The position numbers were made by a program, and so were the translations under genes. Below are positions 4,484 through 5,692 of a DNA stretch of 5,692 bases, piece by piece (the first letter of the stretch is position 1; the number at the start of each line of letters is the position of its first letter). Under the pieces are notes generated by a model. That model saw only the letters and a program-made list of their open reading frames with translations. It did not search any database and had not been told where the DNA came from. Source of the stretch: Clostridiales bacterium (GTDB taxonomy: Bacteria; Bacillota; Peptococcia; Peptococcales; Peptococcaceae); the NCBI GenBank assembly GCA_003343815.1, contig QAKL01000094.1:1-5692 (forward strand). The letters run 5' to 3'.

Positions 4484-5390
4484 ACTGTGCCAAATAATCT
4501 TCCACCGCGGTAATCACCACGCCGCCGTCACCGACCGCCGTCGTCACTTGCCGCAAAGGCTTTTGGCGGACATCGCCCACCGCGAAAATACCCGGGAGAT
4601 TGGTGGCCATTTTTTCATCGGTCAGCACATAGCCGCGCTCGTCTACCGCTAATTGTGACGGGAAAAAGTCATTATTCGGCGTATAGCCCGCAAAGATGAA
4701 AATACCCTCGATCGGCATAATAGTTTCTTCGCCTGTTATTTTATTCTTCAAGCGCACGGATGTCACCTTGTCCTCGCCGATAATTTCCTCTAAAGTCGTA
4801 TTATAGATGATCTCGAGCTTCTCGTTCGCCAATGCCCTGTTTTGCGCAGTGCGATTGGCACGCAATTGCTCGCGACGGTGAATCAAGGTTACCTTACTGC
4901 ACATTTTTGTCAGATACATAGCCTCCTCGACCGCGGTATCGCCACCGCCTACGACCATAACCTCTTTATCTTTAAAAAAGAAACCGTCGCACGTCGCGCA
5001 GTAGGACACACCGCGACCGCGCAATCTGTCCTCGTTTGCCACGCCTAATGTTTTCGGTTTCGCACCGGAAGCGATAATTACCGTTTTACTCTCGTAAACA
5101 TTATCGCCGATTTTTACTTTTTTTGTCTCATCGGCAGTATCGATCCCCTCGACATATCCGTAAAGCATCTCCACACCAAAGGTCTGCGTCTGCTCGAAAA
5201 ATTTATACATCAAATCCGGCCCCGCTACGCCGTTTGGGAAACCCGGATAGTTTTCGATGATCTCCGTCGTCGCGGCTTGTCCACCGGGCACGCCGACCTC
5301 AGCCATCGCCGTTTTATATCCTGCGCGCGCCGCATAAATCGCTGCCGTCATCCCCGCAGGACCTGCGCCTATTACCAATACATCATACAT
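4482..5390 (-). CDS. trxB: Thioredoxin reductase (NADPH, FAD)
   Basis: Transfers electrons from NADPH through FAD and a redox disulfide to thioredoxin; cytosolic homodimer, central to thiol homeostasis and ribonucleotide reductase. The 302-residue low-molecular-weight form shows the FAD dinucleotide fold VIGAGPAG (6-13), PGGQAA (35-40), the redox centre CATC (131-134), the NADPH fold GGGDTAVEEA (148-157), the HRR...R motif (171-173, 177) that favours NADPH over NADH, and the C-terminal FAD motif VGDVR (271-275) with QVTTAVGDG (281-289). Length and order are typical. ATG 5390 is taken as the start because the AAGGAGG site lies 8 bases upstream; an in-frame TTG at 5408 would place that site inside the coding region. 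It is the first gene of a short unit with the small membrane protein behind it. Confidence 0.96.
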   Translation of the reverse strand: MYDVLVIGAGPAGMTAAIYAARAGYKTAMAEVGVPGGQAATTEIIENYPGFPNGVAGPDLMYKFFEQTQTFGVEMLYGYVEGIDTADETKKVKIGDNVYESKTVIIASGAKPKTLGVANEDRLRGRGVSYCATCDGFFFKDKEVMVVGGGDTAVEEAMYLTKMCSKVTLIHRREQLRANRTAQNRALANEKLEIIYNTTLEEIIGEDKVTSVRLKNKITGEETIMPIEGIFIFAGYTPNNDFFPSQLAVDERGYVLTDEKMATNLPGIFAVGDVRQKPLRQVTTAVGDGGVVITAVEDYLAQ

Positions 5391-5398
5391 ATTTCTTT

Positions 5399-5405
5399 CC
5401 TCCTT
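5399..5405 (-). promoter_or_regulatory. Shine-Dalgarno site that decides the trxB start
   Basis: AAGGAGG on the minus strand, 8 bases before ATG 5390. It excludes the in-frame TTG at 5408, whose extra codons are simply the ribosome site read as Lys-Glu-Glu-Arg-Asn. Confidence 0.85.
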
Positions 5406-5427
5406 CAATTTTCTCGTACTATTTCAT

Positions 5428-5436
5428 ATTATGACA
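5428..5436 (-). promoter_or_regulatory. Candidate extended -10 promoter of trxB
   Basis: On the minus strand TGT followed by CATAAT (5433-5428) forms an extended -10 element with a five-of-six hexamer; the -35 at 17 bases (TGGTAA) is poor. Transcription would start near 5421, about 30 bases before the trxB ATG. It is the best match I find in the 118-base gap. Confidence 0.4.
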
Positions 5437-5508
5437 CAAACAGAGGAAAATTACCAGTAGAAAAATAATATTTTTCCTATATCTAAAGATTCTTTTTCTT
5501 TTGCCCGC

Positions 5509-5692
5509 TTAAATGAGGAAAAACTCGCTCACCAAAACTATCGCACAGCACGATAGCGCCACTTTAAACAATCCTGCGCCGCGCCATGCCATAATTACCC
5601 CGATAATTAGCGCTAAAATACCGGAAGCCGTGCTTTGCGTCGCCTGTACAATCGCCGGAAAAGTCATCACCGCCAAAGTCACATACGGCACA
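5509..5692 (-). CDS. azlD: AzlD-like branched-chain amino-acid transporter subunit (partial, C-terminal part)
   Basis: The frame runs off the right edge of the window, so only the last 60 or so residues are seen; the GTG at 5691 is internal, not a start. The fragment is hydrophobic with about three membrane spans: a PYVTLAVMTFPAIV segment resembling the conserved VP-x-AVL-x-ALI-x-PA region of AzlD proteins, then STASGILALIIGVIMAWRG with the typical A-W-R/K-x-x-(S/G)-L pattern, and a final span ending SEFFLI. AzlD works with the larger AzlC as an exporter of branched-chain amino acids; azlC would be expected immediately upstream, outside the window to the right. The assignment rests on a short piece, so other small membrane proteins are not excluded. 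Confidence 0.65.
   Translation of the reverse strand, partial: VPYVTLAVMTFPAIVQATQSTASGILALIIGVIMAWRGAGLFKVALSCCAIVLVSEFFLI

Noticed and set aside
5460..5476. AT-rich inverted repeat GAAAAAT/ATTTTTC downstream of the AzlD-like gene
   Set aside because: Seven pairs of almost only A-T with a 3-base loop and no U tract after it; too weak to call a terminator, though it may be a trace of one.

Overview
The window looks like chromosomal DNA of a low-to-moderate GC Bacillota (Firmicute). The clues are strong AAGGAGG-type Shine-Dalgarno sites, consensus sigma-A type promoters, a transcription-terminating yybP-ykoY (Mn2+) riboswitch, and YkoY-like TerC proteins. A member of the Negativicutes would fit the gene content, but that rank is only an inference. 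No mobile element, CRISPR array or prophage signature is visible. The gene order reads as ordinary core/housekeeping DNA with one well-formed metal-responsive operon.

Layout from left to right: a complete tRNA-Pro(CGG) with its own terminator (1-117); a bidirectional hairpin separating it from a convergent EamA/DMT-family transporter gene on the minus strand (162-1061); a thymidine kinase gene, tdk, also on the minus strand (1201-1794); and a 340-bp divergent control region (1795-2134). That region holds a tdk promoter reading left and a perfect TTGACA-17-TATAAT promoter reading right into a manganese riboswitch with a clear terminator/anti-terminator switch. Downstream on the plus strand are two tandem, closely related TerC-family membrane protein genes (2135-2899 and 2918-3661) and a HAD-superfamily phosphatase gene (3664-4320). 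They are tightly spaced and end at a bidirectional terminator. Converging on that terminator from the right is a minus-strand unit of trxB (thioredoxin reductase, 4482-5390) and an unlisted-size 38-residue single-span membrane protein (4354-4470), whose ribosome site overlaps the trxB stop. The right edge cuts a minus-strand gene for an AzlD-like branched-chain amino-acid exporter subunit (5509-5692, N-terminus outside).

How the genes work together: the riboswitch should allow transcription of the terC-terC-HAD operon when cytosolic Mn2+ is high. TerC proteins of the YkoY/Alx type are associated with Mn2+ efflux or delivery of Mn2+ to exported enzymes, so the operon is best read as a manganese-homeostasis unit with a duplicated transporter and an accessory phosphatase of unknown substrate. 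The remaining genes (nucleoside salvage, thiol redox, metabolite/drug transport, amino-acid export) have no obvious functional link to it. The most noteworthy details are the duplicated TerC pair under one riboswitch, the attached HAD phosphatase, the small protein coupled to trxB, and a 10-bp palindrome in the same register in both promoters of the tdk/riboswitch divergent region.
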